DNA of 33,017 bases, taken from NCBI GenBank assembly GCA_018827585.1, contig JAHJXP010000066.1, positions 1-33,017 of the forward strand, given 5' to 3'. Of this stretch, positions 31,483 through 33,017 are shown piece after piece (positions within the stretch are counted from its first letter, which is position 1; the number at the start of each line of letters is the position of its first letter). Source of the DNA: Pseudomonadota bacterium. GTDB taxonomy: Bacteria > Desulfobacterota > Syntrophia > Syntrophales > UBA5619. A program made the position numbers and the translations under genes. The notes beneath the pieces were generated by a model. It was not told the origin of the DNA, did no database searches, and saw only the letters and a program-made list of their open reading frames with translations.

Positions 31483-32148
31483 TCAGTGCGCCTCCTGAAG
31501 CGCCCCGGCGATGTACATCATCGTCAGGAGCATGAAGACGAGGGTCTGGATGACGGAGGTGAAGATCATCAGGACGAAGACCGGCAGCGGCACCAAAAAC
31601 GGCACCAGCATGAGCACGACCGCCAGGACGATGTCTTCCCCCATGATATTGCCGAACAGCCGGACGGAGAGGGAAAGGGGGCGCGAGAGGTGGCTGATGA
31701 TCTCGATCGGCATGATCAGAGGGGTGAGCCACCAGACCGGTCCCATGAACTGCTTTACGTACCTGAAGCCGTGGGTCCTGATTCCGACGACGTGGGTCAT
31801 CACGAAGACCACGACGGCCATGGAAACCGTCGTGTTGAGGTTGGCCGTCGGCGATTCGAAGCCGGGGATGATCCCCAAAAGATTCGCGGAGAGGATATAG
31901 AGGCCGAGGGTGGCGATGAGCGGGAAAAACTTCTTTCCCTCCGGCCCCATCGTTTCGGTCAGGAAGCCGTCAAGCCCCCCGACGACCGCCTCCATGACGT
32001 TCTGGAACCTGCCCGGGATGATGTTCATCCGGCGGGTGGCCAGGAAGGAGAAGAGGGCGAGCATGGCCATGATAAACCAACTGTAGGACACGACGACAAG
32101 ATGGTGTTCCTTCAGCCAGGGGGTTTCGAAAAACAGCAGGGGGTGCAT
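31483..32148 (-). CDS. atpB: F-type ATP synthase subunit a
   Basis: This 221-residue Fo proton-channel subunit contains the essential Arg, R163, in SLSVRLFGN. Other conserved features are LGLYILSANLLGIIPGFESPTANLNTTVSMA and the final helix TLVFMLLTMMYIAGAL. About five to six membrane helices are present. No acidic Na+-specific set was judged. It follows atpI by three bases. The c-subunit gene (atpE), which usually comes next, is not found downstream: the next gene is hyi. Confidence 0.96.
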   Translation of the reverse strand: MHPLLFFETPWLKEHHLVVVSYSWFIMAMLALFSFLATRRMNIIPGRFQNVMEAVVGGLDGFLTETMGPEGKKFFPLIATLGLYILSANLLGIIPGFESPTANLNTTVSMAVVVFVMTHVVGIRTHGFRYVKQFMGPVWWLTPLIMPIEIISHLSRPLSLSVRLFGNIMGEDIVLAVVLMLVPFLVPLPVFVLMIFTSVIQTLVFMLLTMMYIAGALQEAH

Positions 32149-32151
32149 CTT

Positions 32152-32556
32152 CTATCCGACCTCCTCAAGACGGTTTTTTTTTGACAGAGTCAGAACGGTT
32201 GTAAGGACGATATTCATCACCACGACGGAAAGGCCGATGACCAGGCCGATGACATCGACGAGGTCCCGGGAGATGATCAAGTAGAGCGCAAAGGCCGTTG
32301 CCGCTAGGCGGATGTAATAGAGCAGCATGATGGCCGCCCGGGACGGGTGTGCGTATTTCGTGAAGTAGCTTGAAAGGTTGCGGTATAGCCAGTGGAAATT
32401 GACGACGCTGATCAGGCCGCCGCAGAAGATGCCGAGGCTGAAGCGGGAGGAACGCAGGACAAGGCTCCCGGCGACCAGAATCGCGAGGATGATCCAGTTG
32501 GTGATCTCAAGCCTTTTTTGAAGGGGGTCTTTTCCCGTTAGGTTCACTTTTCCCAC
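32152..32556 (-). CDS. atpI: ATP synthase subunit I
   Basis: This 134-residue protein has four predicted helices (about 20-38, 44-62, 77-96, 100-125), the usual form of AtpI, which helps assemble the c-ring and may carry Mg2+. The start used is GTG 32556, inside the end of the upstream frame. GTG 32547 is nearly as likely, and no clear ribosome site decides between them. The overlap with atpZ is 50 bases. Confidence 0.85.
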   Translation of the reverse strand: MGKVNLTGKDPLQKRLEITNWIILAILVAGSLVLRSSRFSLGIFCGGLISVVNFHWLYRNLSSYFTKYAHPSRAAIMLLYYIRLAATAFALYLIISRDLVDVIGLVIGLSVVVMNIVLTTVLTLSKKNRLEEVG

Positions 32557-32827
32557 ACGCGGCGGCTGATTTTTCGTTTTTCAGGTACCTCTTGGTCAGG
32601 AGATAGACATTCCTGAAACCGGCTGCGATTCCCATCGCCAGAAAAAGGAGGGTGAGATAGGGCTTTGTCCCAAGAATCCGGTCCAGCCAGATTCCCAAAA
32701 AGAGGGATCCGAAGATGGCGATGGCCATGGCGATGCCGATGCTGCTGGCAGAGGCCAACTGGATCGCGGATTTTCTCGTCTCCTTATCCACGGTGGGCCT
32801 TTTAGCACAATCGGGTGCTGAAGTCAA
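32507..32827 (-). CDS. atpZ: AtpZ/AtpQ-type ATP synthase accessory protein
   Basis: A small two-helix membrane protein (about 106 residues) with a conserved core: IQLASASSIGIAMAIAIFGSLFLGIWLDRILGTKPYLTLLFLAMGIAAGFRNVYLL. This matches the gene 1 (AtpZ/AtpQ) family found before atpI. Three starts are possible: ATG 32866, TTG 32827 and GTG 32791. TTG 32827 is chosen because GGGAGG (32843-32838) is the only good ribosome site, at a spacing of about 10. GTG 32791 would give 94 residues. The C-terminal tail is lysine-rich and overlaps the atpI start. Confidence 0.75.
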   Translation of the reverse strand: MTSAPDCAKRPTVDKETRKSAIQLASASSIGIAMAIAIFGSLFLGIWLDRILGTKPYLTLLFLAMGIAAGFRNVYLLTKRYLKNEKSAAACGKSEPNGKRPPSKKA

Positions 32828-33017
32828 ACGAAAAGGACCTCCCAGGGCTAAGTCATATATGTGCATAAGTATCTGAAATTACATGAATATTATAAAGAAA
32901 CCGTAATAAAACGTATGTAGTTGAATATTAAGTATTTTTGTCTAACTTTGACGGGGCCTTGGGACCTCCGGGGTGTGCGACAAAATTATGGGTAACGGAT
33001 AACGACGAGCTTACACC
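32828..33017 (-). promoter_or_regulatory. AT-rich upstream region of the atp genes
   Basis: TATAAT on the minus strand (32894-32889) is a consensus -10 box, but the -35 region (CATACG at 17-base spacing) is poor. An AT-rich stretch to about 32945 may act as an UP element. The rest to the window edge shows no gene. Confidence 0.35.

Overview
The window looks like a GC-rich (roughly 60% by eye) chromosomal segment of an anaerobic Desulfobacterota / deltaproteobacterial-type organism, most plausibly a syntrophic Syntrophales-like lineage. That placement is an inference from content: a four-subunit ferredoxin-type 2-oxoacid oxidoreductase, a tripartite tricarboxylate transporter, GTP-dependent PEP carboxykinase, DksA, and a split atpZ-atpI-atpB cluster. 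No rRNA, tRNA, CRISPR array or integrase gene was seen.

Layout. (1) 1-1753 is an accessory, AT-richer stretch: palindromic repeats, a promoter-bearing MazEF-type toxin-antitoxin pair, then a nucleotidyltransferase-fold gene lying exactly between two attC-like sites. This reads as a fragment of an integron cassette array without an integrase in view. (2) 1832-9057 is a housekeeping operon on the minus strand, read from a good sigma-70-like promoter at 9057-9029: rsfS, comF, rfaE2, dksA, priA, fmt, rsmB. (3) 9160-11822 (+) holds a sugar-isomerase-like TIM barrel followed by dppB/dppC-type permeases with no other ABC components. (4) 11847-14061 (-) holds a TVP38-family membrane protein, an unrecognised 56-residue ORF and a CNNM/CorC-type protein, tightly packed. 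(5) 14333-15118 (+) is a TauE/SafE permease.

(6) 15300-27606 (+) is the metabolic core. A CDC48/VAT-like double AAA+ ATPase overlaps a FadR-type GntR regulator by 8 bases. Their promoter carries a perfect FadR-class operator match (TGGTCTGACCA). Next come gamma-delta-alpha-beta genes of a TPP- and FeS-dependent 2-oxoacid oxidoreductase. Its alpha subunit has Arg31, Arg109 and Asp112, and resembles oxalate or phenylglyoxylate oxidoreductases more than pyruvate enzymes. Then come tctC, an intrinsic terminator, tctB and tctA, followed by a promoter, a TPP riboswitch with terminator, thiC, and an SDR-family epimerase-like gene. A coherent reading is a regulated module that imports a carboxylic acid, oxidises a 2-oxoacid with TPP, and controls TPP synthesis next door.

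(7) 27740-32827 (-) carries atpZ-atpI-atpB and then hydroxypyruvate isomerase, tartronate semialdehyde reductase and GTP-PEPCK, a C2/C3 acid conversion group. The C2 theme is compatible with oxalate as the oxidoreductase substrate, but that link is inference only.

Most promising for follow-up: the AAA+/GntR/oxidoreductase/transporter module, the integrase-less attC cassette array, and the 56-residue ORF between the two membrane-protein genes.
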